Shown: one piece after another, positions 1 to 6,877 of the stretch
Numbering within the stretch: the stretch's first letter is position 1
How the letters are laid out: each line of letters opens with the position of its first letter
NCBI GenBank assembly: GCA_001557035.1
Contig: LSKJ01000331.1
Location: 1-14,951 of the forward strand
From: Rhodospirillaceae bacterium CCH5-H10
GTDB taxonomy: Bacteria > Pseudomonadota > Alphaproteobacteria > Reyranellales > Reyranellaceae
Direction of reading: 5' to 3'
DNA length: 14,951 nucleotides
Notes under the pieces: generated by a model
The model's database searches: none
The model's input: the letters and a program-made list of their open reading frames with translations, nothing else
Told to the model about the DNA's origin: nothing
Translations under genes and position numbers: made by a program

Positions 1-39
1 CTCCAGGGTCGCAGCCTTGGCCCGGCTGCGACCCTGGAG
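1..39. repeat. Perfect 16-bp inverted repeat at the window edge
   Basis: Bases 1-16 are the exact reverse complement of 24-39, separated by TTGGCCC. The right arm encodes residues that read as normal NuoF-family sequence (ATLEEV before the glycine-rich motif). The left arm sits exactly at the first base and gives an unconvincing protein sequence. A fold-back assembly or amplification artefact is more likely than a real hairpin inside a coding sequence. Confidence 0.8.
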
Positions 40-1152
40 GAAGTCACGAAGTCCGGGCTCCGCGGGCGCGGCGGAGCAGGCTTCCCGACCGGCATCAAGT
101 GGAAGACGGTGGCCGACACGCCGGCCGACCGGAAGTATGTCGTCTGCAACGCCGACGAAGGCGATTCCGGCACCTTCGCCGACCGCATGCTGCTGGAAGG
201 CGACCCTTTCGCGCTGATCGAAGGCATGGCGATCGCCGGCCTCGCCGTCGGTGCGACCAGGGGCTTCGTCTATATCCGCTCCGAGTATCCCGATGCCGTG
301 CGCACCTTCGAGCGCGCGGTTTCGCTCGCCGAAGCCGACGGGCTGCTGGGCGGGGAGGCTGGTTTCGACATCGAGGTCCGTGTCGGCGCCGGCGCCTATG
401 TCTGCGGCGAGGAGACCGCGCTGCTGGAGAGCATCGAGGGCAAGCGCGGGCAAGTCCGCGCCAAGCCGCCGCTACCGGCGCACAGGGGCCTGTTCGGCCG
501 GCCGACGGTCATCAACAACCTGGTTTCGCTGGCCACCGTGCCGTGGATCCTGGCCGAGGGCGCCGAGTCCTATTCGGCGTTCGGGATGGGACGGTCGCGC
601 GGCACCATGCCCATCCAGCTCGCGGGCAACGTCAGGCATGGTGGCCTCTTCGAGACGGGCTTCGGCGTGACGCTGGGTGAGCTGGTCGACGGGATCGGCG
701 GCGGCACGCGGAGCGGCCGGCCGGTGAGGGCGGTGCAGGTCGGCGGGCCCCTGGGCGCCTACTTCCCGCGCGCGCTGTTCGACACGGCGTTCGACTACGA
801 GGCTTTCGCCGCACGCGACGGTCTGATCGGCCACGGCGGTGTCGTGGTGTTCGACGAGACTGTCGACATGATGCGGCAGGCGCGCTTCGCCATGGAATTC
901 TGCGCCATCGAATCCTGCGGCAAGTGCACGCCCTGCCGTATCGGATCGACGCGCGGCGTCGAGACCCTCGACAAGATCCAGCGGGGCGAACGCGTCGTGG
1001 CAAACCTCGAGCTGATCGAGGATCTCTGCCAGACCATGAAGTTCGGCTCGCTGTGCGCCCTGGGTGGTTTCACGCCCTATCCGGTGATGAGCGCCCTGCG
1101 GCACTTCCCGGAAGATTTTGTCCGTCGAGCCACCGCCGTGGCCGCAGGATAG
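1..1152 (+). CDS. fdsB: NAD-dependent formate dehydrogenase beta subunit (NuoF-like, FMN/NADH-binding), 5' partial
   Basis: This is the diaphorase subunit of a soluble formate dehydrogenase. It carries FMN, binds NAD+, and passes electrons from the catalytic subunit to NAD+ in the cytoplasm. The frame is open from the window edge and gives 383 residues. RGRGGAGFPTG at window residues 21-31 and NADEGDSGTFADR further on are the FMN/NADH-site signatures of the NuoF family. The C-terminal 4Fe-4S ligands are visible: the CGKCTPC run (C306, C309, C312) and C352 in the SLCALGG context. The N-terminus, including any thioredoxin-like domain, lies outside. Residues 1-7 are doubtful because bases 1-16 are an inverted copy of 24-39. 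It is followed after 9 bases by the catalytic subunit, whose ribosome site overlaps this stop codon. That neighbour and the absence of other nuo genes favour formate dehydrogenase over complex I. Confidence 0.93.
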   Translation, partial: LQGRSLGPAATLEEVTKSGLRGRGGAGFPTGIKWKTVADTPADRKYVVCNADEGDSGTFADRMLLEGDPFALIEGMAIAGLAVGATRGFVYIRSEYPDAVRTFERAVSLAEADGLLGGEAGFDIEVRVGAGAYVCGEETALLESIEGKRGQVRAKPPLPAHRGLFGRPTVINNLVSLATVPWILAEGAESYSAFGMGRSRGTMPIQLAGNVRHGGLFETGFGVTLGELVDGIGGGTRSGRPVRAVQVGGPLGAYFPRALFDTAFDYEAFAARDGLIGHGGVVVFDETVDMMRQARFAMEFCAIESCGKCTPCRIGSTRGVETLDKIQRGERVVANLELIEDLCQTMKFGSLCALGGFTPYPVMSALRHFPEDFVRRATAVAAG

Positions 1153-1161
1153 GAGCACGCG

Positions 1162-3996
1162 ATGCCGCTCGTTTCCGAAACCGACTACGGCACGCCCCCC
1201 AGCCGCGGCCAGGCGCAAGTCTCGCTGGTCATCGACGGCCGGACCGTCGCGGTTCCGGAAGGCACCTCCATCATGCGCGCGTCGATGGAGGCAGGAATCC
1301 AGGTGCCCAGGCTCTGCGCCACCGATTCGGTCGAGGCCTTCGGCTCCTGCCGCCTGTGCCTAGTCGAGATTGAGGGCCGGGCCGGGACGCCCGCTTCCTG
1401 CACCACGCCGGTGGCGGCCGGCATGGTCGTGTCGACCCAGACCGAGCGGTTGAAGCGGGTCCGCCGCGGCGTGATGGAACTCTACATCTCCGACCATCCG
1501 CTCGACTGCCTGACCTGCGCGGCCAACGGCGATTGCGAATTGCAGGACATGGCCGGCGCCGTCGGCCTGCGCGACGTGCGCTACGGTTATGAGGGCGAGA
1601 ACCATACGAAGCAGGAGAAGGACGAGAGCAACCCGTACTTCACCTTCGATCCCTCCAAGTGCATCGTCTGTTCGCGCTGCGTGCGCGCCTGCGAGGAAGT
1701 GCAGGGCACCTTCGCCCTCACCATCCAGGGCCGCGGCTTCGAATCGAAGGTGTCGCCGGGCACCTCGCTCGACGATTTCATGAGCTCCGAATGCGTGTCA
1801 TGCGGCGCCTGCGTCCAGGCCTGTCCGACGGCAACGCTCTCGGAGAAGAGCCTGATCGAGATCGGCCAACCCGAACATTCGGTGGTGACGACCTGCGCCT
1901 ATTGCGGCGTCGGCTGCAGCTTCAAGGCCGAGATGCGGGGCGAGGAGCTGGTCCGCATGGTGCCGTGGAAGGACGGCAAGGCCAATCGCGGGCACTCCTG
2001 CGTCAAGGGCCGTTTCGCCTGGGGCTATACCCATCACCGGGATCGCATCCTGAAGCCGATGATCCGCGAGAGCATCGACCAGCCGTGGCGCGAGGTGAGC
2101 TGGAACGAGGCGATCGGCCGGGTCGCCTCGGAGTTCCGCCGCCTGCAGGAAAAGCACGGCCGGCTGGCCATCGGCGGCATAACCTCCTCGCGCTGCACCA
2201 ACGAGGAAACTTACGTGATGCAGAAGCTGATCCGCGGCGGCTTCGGCAACAACAACGTCGATACCTGCGCGCGCGTCTGCCATTCGCCGACCGGGTTCGG
2301 CCTCGCGCAGGCGTTCGGCACCTCGGCCGGCACGCAGGATTTCGATTCGATCGAGCAGAGCGACGTCATCGTCGTGATCGGCGCCAACCCGACCGATGCG
2401 CATCCGGTCTTCGCCTCGCGCATGAAGAAGCGCCTGCGCCAGGGTGCGAAGCTGATCGTGATCGACCCACGCCGGATCGATCTCGTGCGCATGCCGCACG
2501 TCGAGGCGGACCATCACCTGCCGTTGCGGCCCGGCACCAACACCGCGGTAATGAACGCGCTCGCCCATACGATCGTCACCGAGGGGCTGGTGAACGAGAA
2601 GTTCGTGCGCGAGTTCTGCGACCGCGACGCCTTCGAATACTGGACGGCCTTCGTCTCGGAGCCGCAGAACAGCCCCGAGACGGTCGGCCCGATGGCCGGC
2701 GTCGAGCCCGAGGCGATCCGGCGGGCCGCGCGGCTGTACGCAGGCGGCGGCAATGCCGCGATCTACTACGGGCTGGGCGTCACGGAGCACAGCCAGGGCA
2801 CGACGACGGTCATGGCCATCGCCAACCTCGCCATGGTGACGGGCAATCTCGGCCGGCCGGGCGTCGGCGTGAACCCGCTGCGCGGCCAGAACAACGTCCA
2901 GGGCGCCTGCGACATGGGATCGTTCCCCCATGAATTCACCGGCTATCGCCATGTCTCCGACGATGCCGTGCGCGCGACGTTCGAGCAGAAGTGGGGGCGT
3001 CCGCTCGATGCGGAACCGGGCCTGCGAATCCCGAACATGTTCGACGCTGCGATCGACGGCAGCTTCAAGGGCCTCTACGTGCAGGGCGAGGATATCCTGC
3101 AGTCGGATCCCGACACCGGACATGTCGCGCGGGCGCTTGCGTCCATGGAATGCGTTGTGGTCCAGGATCTGTTCCTGAACGAAACGGCAAGCTACGCCCA
3201 CGTCTTCCTGCCGGGTTCCACGTTCCTCGAGAAGGACGGCACCTTCACCAACGCCGAACGCCGCATCAATCGCGTGCGCCGCGTGATGGCACCGAAGAGC
3301 GGCATGGCCGACTGGGAGATCACGCTCGCGGTCGCCGAGGCGATGGGATTCGCGATGCCGTACCGGCATCCCTCGGAGATCATGGATGAGATCGCGGCGC
3401 TGACGCCCGGCTTCGCGGGCGTTTCCTACGACCTGCTCGACGAGGTCGGATCGGTCCAGTGGCCCTGCAACGAGAAGGCGCCGCTGGGCACGCCGGTGAT
3501 GCATGTCGGCGGCTTCGTCCGCGGCAAAGGCAACTTCCTGATCACCGAGTATGTGCCGACGGACGAGCGCACGGGACCGCGCTTCCCGCTGCTGCTCACC
3601 ACGGGCCGCATCCTCAGCCAGTACAATGTCGGCGCCCAGACGCGACGTACCGACAACGTCGTGTGGCACCACCAAGACCTGCTGGAGATCCATCCGCACG
3701 ATGCCGAGCAGCGCGGCGTGCGCGACGGCGACTGGGTCAGGCTCGACAGCCGCGCCGGCAGCACCAGCCTGCGCGCCCAAATCACCGATCGGGTGGCGCC
3801 GGGCGTCGTTTACACGACGTTCCACCATCCCGACACGCAGGCCAATGTGGTGACGACGGAGATCTCGGATTGGGCGACGAACTGCCCCGAATACAAGGTC
3901 ACGGCGGTGCAGGTGTCGCCTTCGAACGGCCCCGGCCACTGGCAGAAGGAGTATGCCGAGCGGGCCCGGCGCAGCCGGCGCATCGTGGCGGAGTAG
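1162..3996 (+). CDS. fdsA: NAD-dependent formate dehydrogenase alpha subunit (Mo/W bis-MGD catalytic subunit)
   Basis: This is the catalytic subunit that oxidises formate to CO2 at a molybdenum or tungsten bis-MGD centre. It has 944 residues, normal for the FdsA type. In order it shows: a 2Fe-2S ferredoxin domain (C52, C63, C66, C80); a His-Cys3 4Fe-4S site (H112, C116, C119, C125); two 4Fe-4S sites (C167/170/173/177 and C211/214/217/221); and the molybdopterin domain with its own 4Fe-4S site (C245, C248, C252, C280). The likely metal-ligand Cys and catalytic His are C373-H374 in the VCHSPT motif, and the conserved Arg is R574 in NPLRGQNN. All catalytic and cluster residues are present. The ATG has AGGAG 6 bases upstream, overlapping the beta-subunit stop codon, which suggests translational coupling. 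The Cys ligand at 373 shows it is not a selenocysteine enzyme. Mo versus W cannot be told from sequence. Confidence 0.96.
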   Translation: MPLVSETDYGTPPSRGQAQVSLVIDGRTVAVPEGTSIMRASMEAGIQVPRLCATDSVEAFGSCRLCLVEIEGRAGTPASCTTPVAAGMVVSTQTERLKRVRRGVMELYISDHPLDCLTCAANGDCELQDMAGAVGLRDVRYGYEGENHTKQEKDESNPYFTFDPSKCIVCSRCVRACEEVQGTFALTIQGRGFESKVSPGTSLDDFMSSECVSCGACVQACPTATLSEKSLIEIGQPEHSVVTTCAYCGVGCSFKAEMRGEELVRMVPWKDGKANRGHSCVKGRFAWGYTHHRDRILKPMIRESIDQPWREVSWNEAIGRVASEFRRLQEKHGRLAIGGITSSRCTNEETYVMQKLIRGGFGNNNVDTCARVCHSPTGFGLAQAFGTSAGTQDFDSIEQSDVIVVIGANPTDAHPVFASRMKKRLRQGAKLIVIDPRRIDLVRMPHVEADHHLPLRPGTNTAVMNALAHTIVTEGLVNEKFVREFCDRDAFEYWTAFVSEPQNSPETVGPMAGVEPEAIRRAARLYAGGGNAAIYYGLGVTEHSQGTTTVMAIANLAMVTGNLGRPGVGVNPLRGQNNVQGACDMGSFPHEFTGYRHVSDDAVRATFEQKWGRPLDAEPGLRIPNMFDAAIDGSFKGLYVQGEDILQSDPDTGHVARALASMECVVVQDLFLNETASYAHVFLPGSTFLEKDGTFTNAERRINRVRRVMAPKSGMADWEITLAVAEAMGFAMPYRHPSEIMDEIAALTPGFAGVSYDLLDEVGSVQWPCNEKAPLGTPVMHVGGFVRGKGNFLITEYVPTDERTGPRFPLLLTTGRILSQYNVGAQTRRTDNVVWHHQDLLEIHPHDAEQRGVRDGDWVRLDSRAGSTSLRAQITDRVAPGVVYTTFHHPDTQANVVTTEISDWATNCPEYKVTAVQVSPSNGPGHWQKEYAERARRSRRIVAE

Positions 3997-4001
3997 CCCT
4001 C

Positions 4002-4220
4002 ATGTCGGTGGAAAAGCTGGTGACAATGGCCAACCAGATCGGCCGGTTCTTCGCCCCGCAGCGGGGCATCGACGCCCCGCTGGCCATTGCCACCCACCTG
4101 CGGAAATTCTGGGATCCCCACATGCGTGCCGCCATTGTCTCGCATCTGGACAGGGGCGGAGAAGGGCTGGACGAGCCTGTCCGACAGGCCGTCCTCCGCC
4201 TCAAGGACGGCCGGTCGTAG
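4002..4220 (+). CDS. fdsD: NAD-dependent formate dehydrogenase delta subunit
   Basis: This small subunit of 72 residues is needed for activity or stability of FdsABG-type formate dehydrogenases. It is recognised by the N-terminal MANQIGRFF stretch and by LRKFWDPHMRAAI near residues 33-45, both typical of FdsD. It begins 5 bases after the fdsA stop. GGAG at 3990-3993 lies 8 bases before the ATG and overlaps the end of fdsA, so it is surely in the same operon. In many operons fdsC (an FdhD-type sulfur-transfer chaperone) lies between fdsA and fdsD; here the two are directly adjacent. The last 28 codons have a diverged second copy at 4716-4802. Confidence 0.92.
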   Translation: MSVEKLVTMANQIGRFFAPQRGIDAPLAIATHLRKFWDPHMRAAIVSHLDRGGEGLDEPVRQAVLRLKDGRS

Positions 4221-4222
4221 TC

Positions 4223-4238
4223 AGCGCATCACGAACGG
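4223..4238 (-). pseudogene. Possible remnant of an aldehyde dehydrogenase 3' end
   Basis: The 16 bases AGCGCATCACGAACGG are identical to 4817-4832, the last codons of the intact aldehyde dehydrogenase. Read on the minus strand they give PFVMR followed by a stop (TGA here, TAG in the intact gene). The match sits directly after fdsD, just as the intact ald 3' end sits directly after the fdsD remnant. Similarity stops on both sides. Length alone is marginal; the matching position and frame are what make it credible. Confidence 0.5.
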
Positions 4239-4382
4239 CAGCCGATCCACGGGCAAAGATGAATGGTTTTTCGCGTGACGGTATCGAAGAGGTCAGCCTA
4301 TTGTTTGCCTGAGCAGACCAAGCCTATCGCGCGTCGACCGCGGCTTTCCGTTTCGCTGGCTATACAGTGAGCAACCCGATCA

Positions 4383-4646
4383 ATGATACGTCTTACCATT
4401 CTGATTTCCCTGTCAGTCCTTCTGGCCAGCCAGGCGATGGCGCAAAGCGACGACGCGGCCTATTGCAAGAAGCTGGCTGACTACGCGACCCAATACGCGG
4501 GCGACAGCAGCTTCAATGGCGGTAACCGTCCAAGCTTCGACATCATGGATGGCGTCGACAAGTGCGACAAGGGCAACACCGCTGCCGGCATTGCCGCCCT
4601 CGAGAAGAAGATCCGCAGCAAGGGGTTCACGCCCCCATCCCGCTGA
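4383..4646 (+). CDS. Small secreted protein of unknown function, paralog A
   Basis: This is an 87-residue protein I cannot assign to a named family. Residues 1-20 form a signal peptide: a short Arg-containing start, a hydrophobic core, and an AMA|QS cleavage site. The mature part of about 67 residues is hydrophilic, with two cysteines (C28 and C61) that could form a disulfide in the periplasm, a GG-N-RP stretch near 46-50, and a conserved tail LEKKIRSKGFTPP. It is about 67% identical overall, and about 75% in the mature part, to the protein encoded at 6398-6661; both have exactly 87 residues and both keep the two cysteines. A TATACA -10-like element is at 4361-4366. The region 4239-4360 upstream shows nothing recognisable. 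The stop is followed in the same frame by the formate dehydrogenase remnant. Confidence 0.85.
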   Translation: MIRLTILISLSVLLASQAMAQSDDAAYCKKLADYATQYAGDSSFNGGNRPSFDIMDGVDKCDKGNTAAGIAALEKKIRSKGFTPPSR

Positions 4647-4686
4647 AGGCGAGACTGCCAAGCTCTGGTACGATCTGGATCGGCGT

Positions 4687-4802
4687 GCACGCAGGATTTC
4701 GACTCGGTCGAGCAGATCGTGATGCAATTGGCGAAGGGCGGGGAGGGTCTCGATGAGCCCGCCCGCCAGGCTGTCCTCCGTTTGGAGGGCGGCCTGGCGT
4801 AG
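4687..4802 (+). pseudogene. Remnant of a second formate dehydrogenase locus: fdhA fragment fused to fdsD 3' end
   Basis: Bases 4687-4716 match fdsA bases 2330-2359 at 28 of 30 positions and encode TQDFDSVEQ, against TQDFDSIEQ at FdsA 391-399. From 4716 the same frame continues without gaps as the last 28 codons and stop of an FdsD: 62 of 87 bases and 19 of 28 residues match 4134-4220, with GGEGLDEP and RQAVLRL shared. Most differences fall in third codon positions, so this copy diverged while still under coding constraint. The junction lies at a short ATCGT-like sequence common to both sources. The frame is open from 4647, but the only starts are GTG 4719 and ATG 4722, without a clear ribosome site. 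I infer a deletion scar of a paralogous fdhA-fdsD pair and see no sign of a working gene. Confidence 0.75.
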
Positions 4803-4814
4803 TTCCTTGGCGGC

Positions 4815-6290
4815 CTAGCGCATCACGAACGGGTTGGCGGGTGAACCCTCCGCCGTCGAGATCCAGACGCTCTTGGTCTCTAGATACTCGTGGATCGCTT
4901 CCATGCCGCTTTCCCGGCCGATGCCGGAATGCTTCATGCCGCCGAAGGGCATCATGTAGCTGATGGCCCGGTAGGTGTTGACCCAGACGGTGCCGGCCTT
5001 GAGTGCGGCGGTCATGCGCAGCGCCCTGTTCATATCCTTGGTCCAGACGCCGGCCGCCAGACCGTAGATCGTGTCGTTGGCCAGCCGCACCGCTTCCTCC
5101 TCGGTGTCGAAGCCGATGATGGAGAGGACAGGACCGAACACCTCCTCCCGCGCGATCCGCATGTCGGGGCGCACATCGACGAAGATGGTCGGCTCGACGA
5201 ACTGTCCACCCGGCATGTCGCTGGCGGCGCCGCCGCCCAGAATGCAGCGCGCGCCCTCGGCCTTGGCGATCTCCATGTAGTCCAGGATCTTGCGGTACTG
5301 CGGCGCCGTCGTGACCGGGCCGATGTTGGTGTCCGGCTGCATCGGATCGCCCTTGCGCGCCGACCGGCCCAGCTCGGCGACGCGCTTGCTGAACTCCTCG
5401 CGGATCGAGTTCTGCACCAGCAGGCGCGAGCCCGCGATGCAAGTCTGGCCGGTGGCGGCGAAGATGCCGGAGATGGCGCCCGACGCGGCGGCGCCGAGGT
5501 CGCAATCCTCGAATACGATGTTCGGCGACTTGCCGCCCAGTTCGAGCGACACGCGCTTCAGCGTCTTGGCCGCCTGCGCATAGATCTTCGCGCCGGTGCT
5601 GTCGGAGCCGGTGAAGGTGATCTTCGAGACGCCCGGATGATCGACGAGCGCGGAACCCGCTTCCTGTCCGTAGCCGGTGACGACGTTGAAAACGCCGTCG
5701 GGGAAGCCGGCTTCCTTGGTCAGCGCCGCGAACTCGAGCGTCGAGGCCGAGGCGAATTCCGACGGCTTCACCACCACGGTGCAGCCGGCGGCGATCGCGG
5801 CCGCGCATTTCCACGCGATGAACAGCAGCGGCGAGTTCCACGCGGTGAGCGCTGCCACGACGCCGACCGGCTCGTGCCGCGTGAAGGCGAAATGGTTGGG
5901 CTTGTCGATCGGCACGACGGCGCCCTGGATCTTGTCGGCGAGGCCACCGAAGTAACGCCACCATTCTGGATTGTAGTTGACCTGTCCCAGCATCTCCGAG
6001 AGCAGCTTGCCGTTGTCGCGCACCTCGACTTCGGCCAGCCGCTGCGCATTGGCCGCGATCAGGTCGGCGAGCTTGACCATCAGCTTGCCGCGGCTGGACG
6101 GAGACATGGTGGCCCACGGACCTTCCCGCAGGGCGAGAGACGCCACCGCCACGGCGCGATCGACGTCGCGGGCGCAGCCCTGGGGGATCCGGGCCCAGGC
6201 TTCGCCGCGATAGGGGTCCATGCTGTCGATCCATTTTCCACCGATCGGGTCGACATATTCGCCGGCGATGAAGTGCTGATAAGTCTTCAA
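4815..6290 (-). CDS. NAD(P)-dependent aldehyde dehydrogenase
   Basis: This enzyme oxidises an aldehyde to a carboxylic acid with NAD(P)+ in the cytoplasm; the substrate is not evident. Starting at the TTG at 6290 it has 491 residues, typical of the superfamily. GGAGG lies 5 bases before this TTG. The frame extends upstream to an ATG at 6380, but those 30 codons look non-coding and lack a ribosome site. Catalytic residues are all present: N152 in AWNSP, K175 in VVKPSE, FTGS near 226-229, general base E250 in ELGGKSPN, and nucleophile C284 in GQTCIAG. The gene is convergent with the fds side and divergent from the secreted protein at 6398. Proximity to formate dehydrogenase hints at aldehyde-to-acid metabolism, but it is not the glutathione-dependent formaldehyde enzyme family. 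Its last codons recur at 4223-4238. Confidence 0.93.
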   Translation of the reverse strand: MKTYQHFIAGEYVDPIGGKWIDSMDPYRGEAWARIPQGCARDVDRAVAVASLALREGPWATMSPSSRGKLMVKLADLIAANAQRLAEVEVRDNGKLLSEMLGQVNYNPEWWRYFGGLADKIQGAVVPIDKPNHFAFTRHEPVGVVAALTAWNSPLLFIAWKCAAAIAAGCTVVVKPSEFASASTLEFAALTKEAGFPDGVFNVVTGYGQEAGSALVDHPGVSKITFTGSDSTGAKIYAQAAKTLKRVSLELGGKSPNIVFEDCDLGAAASGAISGIFAATGQTCIAGSRLLVQNSIREEFSKRVAELGRSARKGDPMQPDTNIGPVTTAPQYRKILDYMEIAKAEGARCILGGGAASDMPGGQFVEPTIFVDVRPDMRIAREEVFGPVLSIIGFDTEEEAVRLANDTIYGLAAGVWTKDMNRALRMTAALKAGTVWVNTYRAISYMMPFGGMKHSGIGRESGMEAIHEYLETKSVWISTAEGSPANPFVMR

Positions 6291-6295
6291 ACGAT

Positions 6296-6300
6296 CCTCC
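6296..6300 (-). promoter_or_regulatory. Ribosome binding site that fixes the TTG start of the aldehyde dehydrogenase
   Basis: GGAGG on the minus strand, 5 bases before the TTG at 6290. The nearest in-frame ATG, 90 bases further upstream, has no such site. Confidence 0.75.
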
Positions 6301-6397
6301 GTTGCCGCGATGCGGCCTTGTGTGGCTTTGGGCCGAGAGCTTACACCGTGGGCGGTGGCCGGTGTCGCGGCAATGAACAAGGGGTGAAATCGATCCG

Positions 6398-6661
6398 ATG
6401 ACGAGACTGACTCTTCCGCTCCTGCTGTTGGCGTGTGTCGCGGGCGAGGCGGCCGCCCAGAGCGACGACGCAGCCTACTGCAAGAAGCTCGGCGACTATG
6501 CCACGCGCTACCTGGGTGACCCGGGCGGCAATGGCGGCACGCGACCCGACTTCGACATCGCCGAGGGCATCAACAAGTGCAACAAAGGCGATACCGCGGG
6601 CGGCATTGCCATCCTGGAGAAGAAGATCCGCAGCAAAGGCTTTACGCCTCCGGCGCGATGA
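6398..6661 (+). CDS. Small secreted protein of unknown function, paralog B
   Basis: This 87-residue protein is the close paralog of the one at 4383-4646, on the other side of the aldehyde dehydrogenase. Residues 1-20 are a leucine-rich signal peptide with an AAA|QS cleavage site. The mature part keeps both cysteines (C28, C61), the SDDAAYCKKL start, the NGG-RP motif near 45-50 and the LEKKIRSKGFTPP tail. The signal peptides have diverged much more (8 of 20 identical) than the mature parts (about 50 of 67), as expected for two proteins both still under selection. An AGGGG element lies about 13 bases before the ATG. It is transcribed divergently from the aldehyde dehydrogenase, with 107 bases between the two starts. 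Function is unknown; a small periplasmic helical protein is my best guess. Confidence 0.85.
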   Translation: MTRLTLPLLLLACVAGEAAAQSDDAAYCKKLGDYATRYLGDPGGNGGTRPDFDIAEGINKCNKGDTAGGIAILEKKIRSKGFTPPAR

Positions 6662-6787
6662 TCCGGTGAACGGGATTCGGACCTTTCCCGGCGTCGTTGT
6701 GCCGGCCTGGCGCCCGGATACTGGGGCCCGAGCGCCGCTCGAGCCCTGTAGTTCGCCCCTTCGTGACTATTTTATGGTCCGTTTTCG

Positions 6788-6808
6788 GGCCATCGACGGG
6801 CGATGGTC
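6788..6808 (+). repeat. Hairpin in the cold-shock gene leader
   Basis: CCATCG and CGATGG form a perfect 6-bp stem around ACGGG, extended by one G-U and one G-C pair at the base. It lies 70 bases before the cold-shock start codon. It could be a leader structure or the terminator of the upstream secreted-protein gene; no T-run follows, so a leader structure is somewhat more likely. The rest of 6662-6877 shows no gene. Confidence 0.4.
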
Positions 6809-6877
6809 AGAGGGGGCGAAATCTTGCTATCGTGTCGGTGGCTCGGTTCTCTCGCGCCGGAAATGAAGGACACGAAA

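Noticed and set aside
1798..3939. A 713-codon open frame on the minus strand opposite the formate dehydrogenase catalytic gene
   Set aside because: It is the shadow of a high-GC gene on the other strand. The translation is Arg/Ala/His-rich with no motif, while the plus strand has every cluster and catalytic residue.
4221..4802. An insertion sequence or transposon as the cause of the duplicated fragments
   Set aside because: No transposase fragment, terminal inverted repeats or target-site duplication could be found around the scars.
4890..6401. A 503-codon plus-strand open frame opposite the aldehyde dehydrogenase
   Set aside because: It reads as Arg/Gly/Asp/His-rich nonsense, and the minus strand has the complete aldehyde dehydrogenase motifs.
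4383..6661. The two small secreted proteins as a toxin-immunity or bacteriocin pair
   Set aside because: They are close paralogs of each other, not two different proteins. Neither has a glycine-leader or immunity-like membrane segments, and no export or modification gene is nearby.
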